DNA from: Collybia mongolica
Lineage: Eukaryota; Basidiomycota; Agaricomycetes; Agaricales; Clitocybaceae
Assembly: GCA_013420905.1 (NCBI GenBank)
Contig: JAAXNY010000001.1
Location: 6,324,001 to 6,388,000 of the forward strand
Direction of reading: 5' to 3'
DNA: 64,000 bases
Shown: positions 1 through 9,654 of the stretch, piece after piece
How positions within the stretch are numbered: position 1 is the first letter of the stretch
Layout of the letters: the number at the start of each line of letters is the position of its first letter
Notes under the pieces: generated by a model
Told to the model about the DNA's origin: nothing
Database searches by the model: none
What the model saw: the letters and a program-made list of their open reading frames with translations, nothing else
Translations under genes and position numbers: made by a program

Positions 1-432
1 CAAGCTAGCAAGGTATAACTCCAATCCTGGTCCTAAGCATTGGGCTGCTGCAAAGCATATGCTCAGATATTGCAAGGCCACCATGGACTACAAGTTGACC
101 TACCAGGAAAATGGTGAACCACTGGAGTTCAAGACATACTGTGATGCCTCTCATGCAGACTGTGTGGACACTGGGCGCTCTACTGGTGGGTATGTCACAA
201 TTTTGGGGGGAGGAGCAATAGGCTGGAGCAGCAAACTGCAACCAATTGTCACACTGTCCACCACTGAAGCAGAGTATGTTGCTGCTGTGGAGGCAGGCAA
301 GGAGATCCTCTGGATGCGAAGTCTTATGCAAGAACTTGGGTATCCTATTCAAAACTCTTCCATTTTAATGATTGACAATATGTCTTCATTAAATGTGACC
401 AGGAACCCAGAACACCATGGAAGAATGAAACA
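1..432 (+). pseudogene. Copia-1 fragment: end of reverse transcriptase and RNase H
   Basis: The plus strand encodes the copia RNase H domain, with TYCDASHADCVDTGRSTGG and TLSTTEAEYVAAVEAGKEIL. It enters from outside the window and is cut off a few residues after MIDNMSSLNV. Bases 1-395 appear identical, in inverted orientation, to 4560-4954 of the longer Copia-1 copy; I compared several stretches by eye and saw no mismatch. The 3' end abuts the family B repeat with no LTR, so this is a truncated pseudogene fragment. Confidence 0.9.
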
Positions 433-932
433 TGTAGCAATTTGAATTGCATCCATAGGTCTTGTCATTGTGGAGATATGCAATGTTTTGTATTGTGGGA
501 AAAGTTTGGCCCAAAGGAGCCTCTTGTAATCATGCTTACATTTGTCAACTATGCTTACAGTGCAGTTGACAAATGTAAGCATGATTATGCAGCGGACAGT
601 TATTATATAATTCCTGAGATATCCCAAGAAAAAGACTAATCAACTTGAATTTATATTATTCAATGCAGCCCATGTTAGCAGTTGCCTTTTTTGCTCAAAA
701 TCTGCATGTCAGCTAATTTTGATTCCCACAGTTAGAAAAATATTTCCATGACTACAAAGTCTGACTGATGTACTTCAAAATGTTTACTGATCATGTTCTA
801 ATGAATTCTCGGAACACTTCAAAATTACTAACTGTGGGAAAAACAACACTGGATCTTGTTGGGTATGCTGAATTTTCCCCACAAACCCAGGATGATGAAC
901 AAGTTTACTTATGTAAACATAAGGACTCATAA
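433..932 (+). repeat. Family B repeat, 3' part with terminal hairpin
   Basis: This is the 3' part of a dispersed non-coding repeat also present at 9655-10833 and at 37240-37744 plus 40323-40584. It ends in the hairpin CTTATGTAAACATAAG (908-923) followed by GACTCATAA, and then unrelated sequence starts. There is no coding capacity. The matching 5' end of the family (CTTGAGGTAGAG) is seen at 46658 and in inverse at 33390 and 1279. I read it as a rolling-circle-like non-autonomous element. Confidence 0.75.
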
Positions 933-1170
933 CATGTAGCTTGCTTGTAGATAATGTACAGTACAACCCTGAGCCACGTAGCCACAATGGGGAACTCCCC
1001 ACCATTGTTAGACTAGGTATATAGGATAATGACACCTGGCAGAGGATCCCTAGAGTATTCCCTTTGGATTTCCTCTGCTAGGTGAGTATACAGGCCCTAC
1101 TATACTACTAAATATAACTTTGGATTTCCTCTGCTAGATCATGCATTGGCTGACCTCAGGTTAGCACAGT
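933..1170. repeat. Dispersed repeat W
   Basis: This stretch is related to 45585-45775; both share blocks such as GACTAGGTATA and TTTGGATTTCCTCT. It has no ORF and no recognised ends. It may be part of a degraded LTR. The class is unknown. Confidence 0.5.
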
Positions 1171-1184
1171 GTGACATAGAGTTG

Positions 1185-1279
1185 CCCTTACAACAATCTG
1201 GTTCTAGAAATATAAAGAAAAGTTAATCAAAAAAAAATATGGACTTGTATCTGCCAGTAATGGCCCTCTACCTCAAGTA
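1185..1279 (-). repeat. Family B repeat, 5' end
   Basis: Read on the minus strand it starts CTTGAGGTAGAGGGCC, then GGCAGATACAAGTCC and a T-run. It matches the 5' ends at 46658 (plus) and 33390 (minus). The base before the element is A (CAATA|CTTGAGG), as at the other copies. It lies directly against the gypsy gag fragment. Confidence 0.7.
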
Positions 1280-1762
1280 TTGTACTGGCATGGGCCATCA
1301 CATTTCATGTGGCTGCTCTGTCTGCAATGGTAGCAGAGTGCCAGGTTACCAGATTGTTGTTGCATTGCATTGACATCTATGGGGACTGGTGCTGGGGTGG
1401 TTTGGACAGGTGGTGGAATGGGTGGTGCTGGTTGGAGTGGCCTGACATTGAAGGCTGGTGCATAGGTCAATGTCAGATTTGTTCTGAACATTATTGGAAT
1501 TGGTCATGGGGCTGACAAGGCTTGACAAGGGCCTGTGGGCTTTGGGTTTGTACTCAGGAAAGCCACATTGGTAATGTGGTTTTCATTGCACATGTTTGCT
1601 GCTGTGTACTCAATGTCATTGCTGGCAGACAGGCCTGCTGTCATCATCACTACCTGTGGCTGGATGTTGGCCATAAGGCTCTTGCAATGTTTGACAACAA
1701 GGGTGAGTCCCTTGGTGTAGCCTGCTTGATTGATGAGGTTTCGGAATTCATCCACTAAATCA
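1280..1762 (-). pseudogene. Ty3/gypsy gag fragment with zinc knuckle
   Basis: The minus-strand translation begins MDEFRNLINQAGYTKGL, a gag-like helical segment seen in fungal Ty3/gypsy polyproteins. It proceeds through a Pro/Thr-rich linker to a CCHC zinc knuckle in which CYHCRQSSHMKC (CX2CX4HX4C) is visible. The frame changes in the linker, so it is broken. No protease, RT or integrase of the same element is nearby. It is bracketed by the 3' end of a family A repeat and the 5' end of a family B repeat, and is probably a gag gene split by two insertions. Confidence 0.65.
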
Positions 1763-1825
1763 TTATGAGTTCTTTAGTTTACTAAAGACAAGTTCTTTAT
1801 CAACCCAGTTTTTGGGCAAAAAGGT

Positions 1826-2031
1826 GATTCATTCATTCATTCATTCATTCATTCATTCATTCATTCATTCATTCATTCATTCATTCATTCATTCATTCAT
1901 TCATTCATTCATTCATTCATTCATTCATTCATTCATTCATTCATTCATTCATTCATTCATTCATTCATTCATTCATTCATTCATTCATTCATTCATTCAT
2001 TCATTCATTCATTCATTCATTCATTCATTCA
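1826..2031. repeat. (ATTC)n microsatellite, about 51 units
   Basis: This is an uninterrupted tetranucleotide tract inside family A copy 1. The other copies carry only about 3-4 units at the same place, so this one has expanded. The repetitive Phe-Ile-His-Ser reading frame across it is an artefact. Confidence 0.98.
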
Positions 2032-2294
2032 TATTTCAACACCACAGGAAAATATTTCCATAATGGGATTTCTCTTCTCTTATGGCTTTTTACAGCATTT
2101 CTCCACAAATACAAAGTATTGTGACATAATTTGCATGTATTTGGGATGCCTACATAATGCTTTTGATGATGCCATCAAAATTATGCATATCTAATATTTC
2201 AAAGCATCACATTTCAAAATTTATTTTGTGATTTTCTCCATAACCAGTAAAGCTATTAACTTTGTTTTTATATGTTTGGAATGTACAAACATGG

Positions 2295-2561
2295 TGTTAA
2301 AGGTGGAAGCCTAGAGCTGGAGTCCTGAGTAAGAAACTAGTATATTCACTAATATAAGTGAGTACTAAGCTGGAGTCCTGAGTAAGAAACTGGGGACTCC
2401 AGAACGAGCTACTCTACACCTATATACCTGTAGGAACAATAGTAGAGTACAATAGACAAAGGAACAATAGAACAATGGAACAATAGAACAATAGAACAAT
2501 AGAACAATGAAAGAAGTGAAACAATACCAAGCTAAGCTATATATACAGGTCAATTCTAACA
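2295..2561 (-). mobile_element. Solo LTR of the Copia-1 family
   Basis: The sequence starts TGTTAAAGG and ends TTCTAACA. It is flanked by the 5-bp duplication CATGG (2290-2294 and 2562-2566). The other family A copies show the empty site (AACATGGCTCTAC). It matches the 5' LTR of Copia-1 at 8489-8738. Orientation is minus, inferred from the primer-binding site next to the 8489 LTR. A solo LTR implies LTR-LTR recombination that removed the internal region. Confidence 0.93.
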
Positions 2562-3105
2562 CATGGCTCTACAATTTCCTTGTTGAGCACATTTTTCCCA
2601 CAGTCTATTTTGAGCAAAATATTAGAAATGTCCAGATTCAGCTAGTTTTGAAGGTCTGTGTATTATACCAAAGATGAACAAACATCTTATAACAACAATG
2701 ACCCTTACCAAACATGACCCTTGTGGGAAATTATCCTAAACATTGGAAAAATCAACAACTACTACTATATTTACCTGAAATACAAAGAGGATTGAATTCT
2801 CTATTTATTGACATATGTCACATGATCTATTCCATCACATAAGCATACCAAATACATGACAACAATCTGAATGCTCATTTAGTGTCCATGATCCTGGGAA
2901 AAGTAAGTTCTGATGGTTTTTGTGCACAGGCATTGCTTGTTTGCTTGGTAACATTTTCCCAGGGTCACATGACCTCTATAAACTATCATCTACATTGTTT
3001 CTAGTCATTTACAACTTCCTGAATGTGGAATGGACTTATTTCTCCTAAGAAAAGAAATAAAGAACAAGTACCTGCCACACAGTGTGTTGGCCCACTCCAC
3101 CTAAG

Positions 3106-3357
3106 TGTTATGGCTGTTTAGGCCTTATCCTTTAGATCAATCTGGTTTATTGTTCATTCGCTATAGACCGTTGACTTTGTAAGTCTAACATCCAATGACT
3201 CCCTCAATAGGGCTAAAGTCAGATTGTTGAATCAAAGATGCACTACTCCCTTTGTAAGGCAAGTAGGATTGAGTTCGCGTCAAGAGATCAGAGTAGATGA
3301 ATAAGGTTGATTCAGCTAGGTCAAGCTAAAGAACTAACTAAGCTAAAGTATCCCTAT
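3106..3357 (-). mobile_element. Partial LTR, family C
   Basis: The stretch is related in inverse to the solo LTR at 53677-54129. It shares GGCCTTATCC and the TATCCCTATAT region around the TATA box. It covers only the R-U5 part and is cut at the junction with the Copia-1-like fragment. Its terminal AACA touches family A copy 1. Confidence 0.7.
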
Positions 3358-3790
3358 ATGCCCAGATACTGGACGCTCCACTGGTGGCTATGTGACTATC
3401 TTGGGTGGAGGAGCTATTGGCTGGAGCAGCAAACTGCAGACATTTGTGACCCTTTCCACAACTGAAGCAGAATATGTTGCTGCTGTTGAAGCTGGCAAGG
3501 AGATTCTCTGGATGCGAAATTTGATGCATGAAATGGGATATACAGTCAAAGTGTCATCACCTTTGATGATTGACAACTTGTCTGCCCTGAGTGTTACCAA
3601 GAATCCAGAGCACCATGGGCGCATGAAGCAGCTTGATCTCCGCTTCTTCTGGCTTAGAGATCAGGTTGAGAATGGAGTCATTGTCACCCACCACATTCCT
3701 GGTACTGCACAGGTTGCTGACATCCTGACCAAAGCACTTCCCCTTGCAAAAGTGAAGTTCTGCAGAGAAATGATGGGCATTGCACCATAA
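3358..3790 (+). pseudogene. Copia-1-like RNase H fragment with true C-terminus
   Basis: It encodes the end of a copia polyprotein, from RSTGGYVTILGGGAIGW through TLSTTEAEYVAAVEAGKEIL to the C-terminal ADILTKALPLAKVKF and a stop at 3788-3790. At protein level it is clearly diverged from the 1-432 copy, so it is an older relative. It gives the C-terminus that the main Copia-1 copy lacks. Upstream it is cut at the family C LTR. Confidence 0.85.
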
Positions 3791-3879
3791 AGCAAATGAT
3801 TTTCTTTCTATTGTTTCATTAGGTAGTTATTCTTTTTGCATACTTTTCTAGTTTAGAGATGCATCAGATCAGGGGGGTG

Positions 3880-4248
3880 TGTTAGAACTGACCACATGCA
3901 TCTCCATACACAGCCTTATGCTGTTTCTGTCACCCCTGATCCACCTGATCCTTATCAGATGGTTATCATGGTCTGGTGACTATTGTCTCTATTGTTCTTG
4001 ATCTCTTGGCATCTGACCAGATGACCAGATGCTGATCACTATCATACCAGATGATCAGATCCTTATCATCTTCTTATTGTTCTTATTGTCTTTACTCTCC
4101 TTATTGTTCTAGCACATATATATAGGAGAGTAGATAGTCCTGAAGTAGAGTACAATAGACAAAGGAACAATAGAACAATGGAACAATAGAACAATGAAAG
4201 AAGCAAAACAATACCAAGCTAAGCTATATATACAGGTCAATTCTAACA
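3880..4248 (+). mobile_element. Composite copia LTR: two partial LTRs head to head
   Basis: A polypurine tract (AGGGGGGTG, 3871-3879) precedes TGTTAGAAC at 3880, as expected for a 3' LTR of the plus-strand fragment, with a TATA-like element near 4113. From about 4136 the sequence switches to the inverse of the Copia-1 LTR start, ending GGTCAATTCTAACA at 4248. Both outer ends are therefore U3 ends. This looks like two partial LTRs fused in opposite orientation rather than one normal LTR. Confidence 0.7.
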
Positions 4249-4335
4249 GGATGTGCACCCCTGGATGTGCTGTCTAGACCAAGTAGTGCCAATCACCCCT
4301 GTGCCCAAACCAGACATGTGTAGGGTGAGTGCATA
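4249..4335 (-). repeat. Family D leader fragment
   Basis: This is the inverse of 50752-50835, the segment right of the mariner insertion point in the family D retroelement. It ends in TA (4334-4335), half of the mariner target duplication. Confidence 0.75.
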
Positions 4336-4560
4336 CGGTAGCTCAAAAAACTGTCCCAATGTTTGGTCATTTTATAATGATTTACTTATAACAGAGTACT
4401 GGGGATTGATATCATTCTGAGAAATATATATATGATACTACACCATATTAGCTTTGAAATCAGCCCCTACTTTTCTTATTTGAATAAAAACTCATTTCAT
4501 AACAAATTGAACAAAATAATTACTCATTGGGACAGTTTTTTGACCTACATCTCCAAAGTC
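4336..4560 (-). mobile_element. Tc1/mariner remnant, right terminal repeat
   Basis: It starts CGGTAGCTCAAAAAACTG next to TA and is the inverse of the right end of the mariner at 49314-50751. It is cut at 4560, where Copia-1 begins. The matching left terminal repeat is at 8739-8957, so Copia-1 now occupies the middle of this mariner. Confidence 0.85.
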
Positions 4561-7500
4561 ATTTAATGAAGACATATTGTCAATCATTAAAATGGAAGAG
4601 TTTTGAATAGGATACCCAAGTTCTTGCATAAGACTTCGCATCCAGAGGATCTCCTTGCCTGCCTCCACAGCAGCAACATACTCTGCTTCAGTGGTGGACA
4701 GTGTGACAATTGGTTGCAGTTTGCTGCTCCAGCCTATTGCTCCTCCCCCCAAAATTGTGACATACCCACCAGTAGAGCGCCCAGTGTCCACACAGTCTGC
4801 ATGAGAGGCATCACAGTATGTCTTGAACTCCAGTGGTTCACCATTTTCCTGGTAGGTCAACTTGTAGTCCATGGTGGCCTTGCAATATCTGAGCATATGC
4901 TTTGCAGCAGCCCAATGCTTAGGACCAGGATTGGAGTTATACCTTGCTAGCTTGGCTACACCTGCAGCTAGATAACCTCTAGTCATACTGACAAGATATT
5001 GGAGTGATCCAACAAGACTGAGATATGGGACATTTTGCATTTCCTCCCTTTCTGCATCTGTCTGTGGGCACATTGACTGGGATAGAATAAGTCCTGGGGT
5101 CATAGGAGTGCTGATTGGGTTACAGTCTGTCATGTTGTACTTTTCCAGCATGTCCACAATGTACTGTCTCTGGGAGAGGGCAATGGTGCGATTTGGACGA
5201 TCTCTGATGATTTCCACACCCAATAGGAACTGAGTGGGCCCAAGGTCACGAAGTTTGAAGTGTCTGGACAGCTCCTTGACTGTTCTGTCAATTTCTGCAT
5301 TGGATTTTGATGCCAGAGTGATATCATCAATGTAGATGGGGACAATGATCTTGACTTCTCCCTTTACATACAAGTAAATGGAGTGGTCAGATTCCAGTCT
5401 GGTGAATCCCATGCTGTCAAGAACACCATGTAGCTTCTTGTTCCACTGCCTGGCAGCCTGTTTGAGTCCATAGAGCGATTTCTTGAGCTTCAAAAACTTG
5501 TTTCCAACCACATAACCCGGAGGAGGACACATATAAGTGTCTTCTTCCAGATCTCCATTGGGGAAAGCAGATGTGATGTCCACAGAGCGCAGTTCCATGT
5601 CTTCAATTCCAGCAATAGCCAGAATCAATCTCAGAGCAGCTGGGTGAAATGTAGGTGCAAAGACTTCATTATAGTCAATGCCAGGACGTTGTGCACATCC
5701 CTTTGCAACCAGTCTTGCCTTGTAGCGCTCAATTGAGCCATCTGAATTGCGCTTGACCTTGAATACCCATCCAGAACCAATTGCCTTCCTATCTTGAGGC
5801 AGATCAATGATGTCCCATGTGCCATTCTGTGTCAATGACTCTATCTCTTCATCAACAGCCTTCTTCCACTTGTCAGCATCCTTAGACTTCATGGCAAGGT
5901 GCCAGTTCTGGGGATCTGGCTCAGGACCAAGGGCAGCACCAGCAAAGTGGACAAATTCAAATCCATCCTCATCCATTTCTCCACATGTGAAGTTAGCCTC
6001 AATATCACTATCACCATCATCCAGGACAGGCTTGGGTGGCCTTACAATCCAATATTCCTGGGGAGGTCTAGTAGCCCTAGATGACTTCCTGGTGGGGAGT
6101 ACAGTGCCTTTGGGAGGCTTTCTTCCTCTAGGTCTAACAGGACCATCATCCAAGTCAGGATCATGTTGCTCATTGGGTAATGGGTAATTGGCTGGATCAA
6201 TGTTTGGGATTTGGACATTATGCTGGACAGGTGGTGCTTGGGCAGGGGCTTGGGCAGCAGGGGGAATAGGTACAGGGGCAGGTGCAGGGGCAGGTGCAGG
6301 ACGCTTTGGGGCTGATTTTAGATTATCATCATCATTATCATCATCATACCCCCCAAAATCAGGCATATTGCTTGAGTCTGGCACTGGACTGCTATCAGGA
6401 CGATTTGGACCAACAAAAATAGGTGGGGGTGCCATCACTGCTCTGAAATCCAAGAAATCATCAATGAAGGTAATCCAGTAGAGTGCTCCAGAATGCGATT
6501 TTGTAGTCATAGGACCATGCAAGTCACTGTGGATGAGTTCCAGGGGCTGTGTAGCACAATTTCCAGTAGAGGGATAGGATTTAGACTTCATTTTGCCTGC
6601 CAGACAAGCCTCACAGATAGGATCTGGCTTGGTTGTAGAATTCATGTCCATGCCTGTTGCCAACTCCTGTTTAGCCATAGTCTTAACCACTGCATAATTG
6701 TGGTGAGCCAGTCTTCTGTGCCATAAGGACAAGTCCAGAGGAAGGGTAGAGGCAACATTAGCATACTCTGAAATGCATTGGACTGTTCCATCAAGCTGGG
6801 CACAGTTGTTGGACTTGATTGTGGCAGAGAACAAGGCCTGAGATGAGTCCTTGAGTCTGAACCACAATGCTTGACTGTCAATCACAATCTTGAAACCCTT
6901 TGCTCTGGTGAGGTATAGGATAGAGAGGAGGTTGTTCCGAAGCCTAGGTACATGTAGGACTCTAGTGAACTCCACTGGACGCAGATTCTGCCCTTTTACT
7001 ACAGGATTAAACACAACTGTCCCAACCCCAGCTGAATATATCACACTATTGTCTGCCAGCCTGATTGGTACAACATGAGGGCGATAATTATGCACCCAAT
7101 TGCGATGTGGGGTCATATGCGAAGAGGCCCCAGAGTCTGGAAGCCAATTGAAGTCAGCATCTAGTTGCAGTGGGCCAGACAGATCAGAATGATCTGGGAG
7201 GGAGGTACTTGCATTTCCAGCATATTCTGTAACATCTTCATCAGAGGCATTGTCCTGTGCCTTGTCCCTTTTGTCCTTGGATTCCTCCTTGGACTCCTGT
7301 GCCTTGTTTGCAGTCTCCTTGCGCTTTTTGCCTTTATTTTTGCCACCATTTGAAGTCCCATTAGACTTCTTTGCCTCCTTTTGTGCATTGATGTACAGTG
7401 TGCACTTGGTCTGGATGTGACCCCCTTTGCCACAGAAATGACAACTGTTTCCTGAGGTGGATGCAGCCATGGCAGTCTGCTCTTCTGTCCTTCTGCGACG

Positions 7501-8097
7501 AGATTGGTCCTCAGTAATGAATGCCTGATGGACTTTTGACTTGTCCAAGTCAGAAGTGAGGAGTAAACTGGTCACAAAGTGATTATAGTCCTCAGGAAGA
7601 GCCCTAATCAAAGCCATGGTTGCTAGTTCTGAGTCCATGTCAGCCAGAGTATACTTCTCTGACCTAAGACTTTTGACATTGGTGATGGCTTTTTCAACTC
7701 TGTTGATAAGAGTTTGAAGGGACTCTTCCTCTTGCTTTCTGATGGAGAACAAGTCATCCAGGGCATTAAAGCGAGGTCCAGGACGCTTCTGGACATGTAC
7801 TTTGGCTAGTGCCTCCCACATTTTGACAGGATCCTCAGCAATTCCATTGAAGTGGACTCTCTGGGGTTCCTCAACCATAAAGAAGATCTGGCCAGCTGCC
7901 TTTTCAACTTTGATGAGGTAGGCTTCCTGTGCATCCAGTTGCTCTTCTGTAGGAGGGCTACTGAGGGAGGGCACTCTGGCAATGCCTTTGACAATCCTCC
8001 AGCTGCCATTAGCCCTAAGCCAGGCAGACATATCAGATGCCCAGGAGGTGTAGTTGGTGTCATTGAGGAGGGGGAAGGTAGGTTTTGTAAGAGACAT
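4561..8097 (-). CDS. Copia-1 gag-pol polyprotein (internally deleted, 3'-truncated)
   Basis: I chose ATG at 8097 (MSLTKPTFPLLND); the frame is open further up but has no earlier ATG. In order it encodes gag, a CCHC knuckle (CHFCGKGGHIQTKC), aspartic protease (LPDSGASSHM), the integrase zinc-binding segment (HRRLAHHNY...CEACLAGK) and the start of the integrase core (HSDLHGP, FIDD). Most of the integrase core is then missing and the chain jumps to the Pro/Asp-rich linker. Reverse transcriptase (YIDD box near 5330-5345) and RNase H follow. RNase H stops after SILMIDNMSSLN, and about 22 further codons come from mariner DNA. About 1,180 codons remain without any nonsense mutation, so the damage is deletional only. 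Confidence 0.9.
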
Positions 8098-8468
8098 GTT
8101 GGTAAGGAGTGAAAATGGGGTGTTGACCTCTGTGCAAGTTTGTATCAACAGGAATACAACCAGGTTCCCTTGAAAATAACAAAGGGCAGGGTTCCAAGTT
8201 GAGCCTTCAGGAGTGTGTGCAGGAAAGGAGTGCTGAGAGTATTCTACTGTAACTACTGAGCAATCCCAATTGTAGCACCTCCAGGATCACCAGGATGATT
8301 ACTGGGATATTTCCTAGGTAGGATGAAAACCAACCCACTGAAGAGTATGGTCCCAAAAGTTGGATGCCCTTGTAACTAAAGGGGGTGCAACACACTATAA
8401 AGGCAAAAAAAGCGAACAGAGGGTGCAAAAATGGCACTGGTGAGTTGTATACTTGAACTAGAGCTCTT

Positions 8469-8488
8469 AGAGCGCGGGGCCCATAACC
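8469..8488 (-). promoter_or_regulatory. Primer-binding site complementary to the initiator tRNA-Met anticodon region
   Basis: On the minus strand the bases directly after the 5' LTR read GGTTATGGGCCCCGCGCTCT. Drosophila copia uses an internal segment of initiator tRNA-Met, around the CAU anticodon loop, as primer. GGTTATGGGCCC is the expected type of complement. The same motif follows the Copia-2 5' LTR at 22243-22258. It also fixes the orientation of the LTR. Confidence 0.75.
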
Positions 8489-8738
8489 TGTTAAAGGTGG
8501 AAGCCTAGAGCTGGAGTCCTGAGTAAGAAACTATATATTCACTAATATAAGTGAGTACTAACCTGGAGTCCTGAGTAAGAAACTGGGGACTCCAGAACGA
8601 GCTACTCTACACCTATATACCTGTAGGAACAATAGTAGAGTACAATAGACAAAGGAACAATGGAACAATAGAACAATAGAACAATGAAAGAAGCGAAACA
8701 ATACCAAGCTAAGCTATATATACAGGTCAATTCTAACA
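8489..8738 (-). mobile_element. 5' LTR of Copia-1
   Basis: On the minus strand it runs TGTTAGAATTGACC...CACCTTTAACA (250 bp). It is related to the solo LTR at 2295-2561. A TATA-like element (GTATATAGG) lies mid-way. Confidence 0.88.
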
Positions 8739-8957
8739 GTTTCTGGTTGTCAAAAAACTGTCCCAATGAGTAATTATTTTGTTCAATTTGTTATGAAATG
8801 AATTTTTATTCAAATAAGGAAAGTAAGGGCTCATTTCAAAGCTAATATGGTGTAGTATCATATATATTTTTCTCAGAATGATATTAATCCCCAGTACTCT
8901 GTTATAAGTAAATCATTATAAAATGACCAAACATTGGGACAGTTTTTTGACCTACTG
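8739..8957 (-). mobile_element. Tc1/mariner remnant, left terminal repeat
   Basis: It ends GACCTACTG next to TA (8958-8959) and is the inverse of the left outer end of the mariner at 49314. It contains the inner copy of the motif too (CAAAAAACTGTCCCAATGAG). No transposase sequence is left. Confidence 0.85.
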
Positions 8958-9235
8958 TATGTGCCCCACATCTAGTTGCTCAGATATACCTTGTTCTATT
9001 GTATATGCACCTATATGCTGCTGTATACCTTGGGACTACCTTGGTGTAATTCTATCTACCTTGTGATATGTTCTTATTCCTTTTACAAATATTAGTTTAC
9101 TTCTTACTGATACTTTACCCCTGTACTATTTGCACAACTCTAGTAGCCTGATATAGACTTCTGGTACACCCACAGTATTTATCCAATGTATCTATTTATA
9201 GATTGGACTACCCAATTGTGTGATATAAGGAAGTA
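8958..9235 (-). repeat. Family D LTR, partial
   Basis: The inverse of the segment left of the mariner insertion at 49041-49313, with the same junction to the mariner end. It holds the block CCAATCTATAAATAG (TATA-like) read on the minus strand. Confidence 0.75.
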
Positions 9236-9654
9236 ATATCAATGCAAATGCCTATAATAGAACCAAGTTCCCACAGTATTGGAATGTATATCAACTATTC
9301 AATATTGAACAATTTATTTCTAGCCTTGCATCCTGGGTTAATCAAGAACTTATTAGATATGTTAAAAATAGAATCATCATCATCAAAGACAAACTTCAAA
9401 CAAATGTACATATGCCTGTTAAGTGTTTTTTGTTGTGTTATCACATACTATATTTAACCATACTCATATAGCTAGCTATTGTCAAGATATTGAGCATTAT
9501 AGATTCCAGGAGTGTCCACATTGACTTGTTTGGCTATGCTTATAGCCAAGTATATATAAATGTGATGTTAAAATAGATATAACAAGAGATTATAATCAAA
9601 TTTGGAAAGGTACAAACAAATATAAATATACATTTCCTGGCATACCCCCTCCAT
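9236..9654. other. AT-rich intergenic DNA, no gene seen
   Basis: Only short chance ORFs and no recognised repeat ends. Confidence 0.5.

Larger units (their letters stand above)
1763..3105 (-). repeat. Family A repeat (copy 1), carrying a solo LTR and an expanded microsatellite
   Basis: Family A has six copies here: this one, 12995-13927, 23593-24451, 25134-25999, 48078-48959 and 52295-53181. On the minus strand this copy starts CTTAGGTGGAGTGGGCC and ends with the hairpin TCTTTAGTAAACTAAAGA followed by ACTCATAA. Without the LTR at 2295-2561 and the long ATTC tract it would be about 880 bp, the family's usual size. There is no coding capacity. Confidence 0.85.
4561..8738 (-). mobile_element. 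Copia-1: Ty1/copia retrotransposon lacking its 3' end
   Basis: From its 5' end (high coordinates) it has a 5' LTR (8489-8738), a primer-binding site, a leader, and one long gag-pol ORF. The 3' end of RNase H, the polypurine tract and the 3' LTR are missing: at 4560/4561 the ORF runs straight into mariner DNA. It lies inside a mariner remnant. With no 3' LTR and a deletion in integrase it cannot be autonomous. Confidence 0.92.

Noticed and set aside
1826..2031. Possible CRISPR-like array
   Set aside because: Four-base pure tandem repeat without spacers, in a eukaryotic genome.
1812..2063. 83-codon ORF of repeated Phe-Ile-His-Ser
   Set aside because: It is only the (ATTC)n tract read in frame.
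4492..4560. C-terminal tail of the Copia-1 ORF as a novel domain
   Set aside because: These codons are mariner terminal-repeat DNA read through in inverse.
8739..8957. Independent MITE
   Set aside because: Junctions match the left end of the mariner inserted at the same base pair in family D; it is one half of a split mariner.
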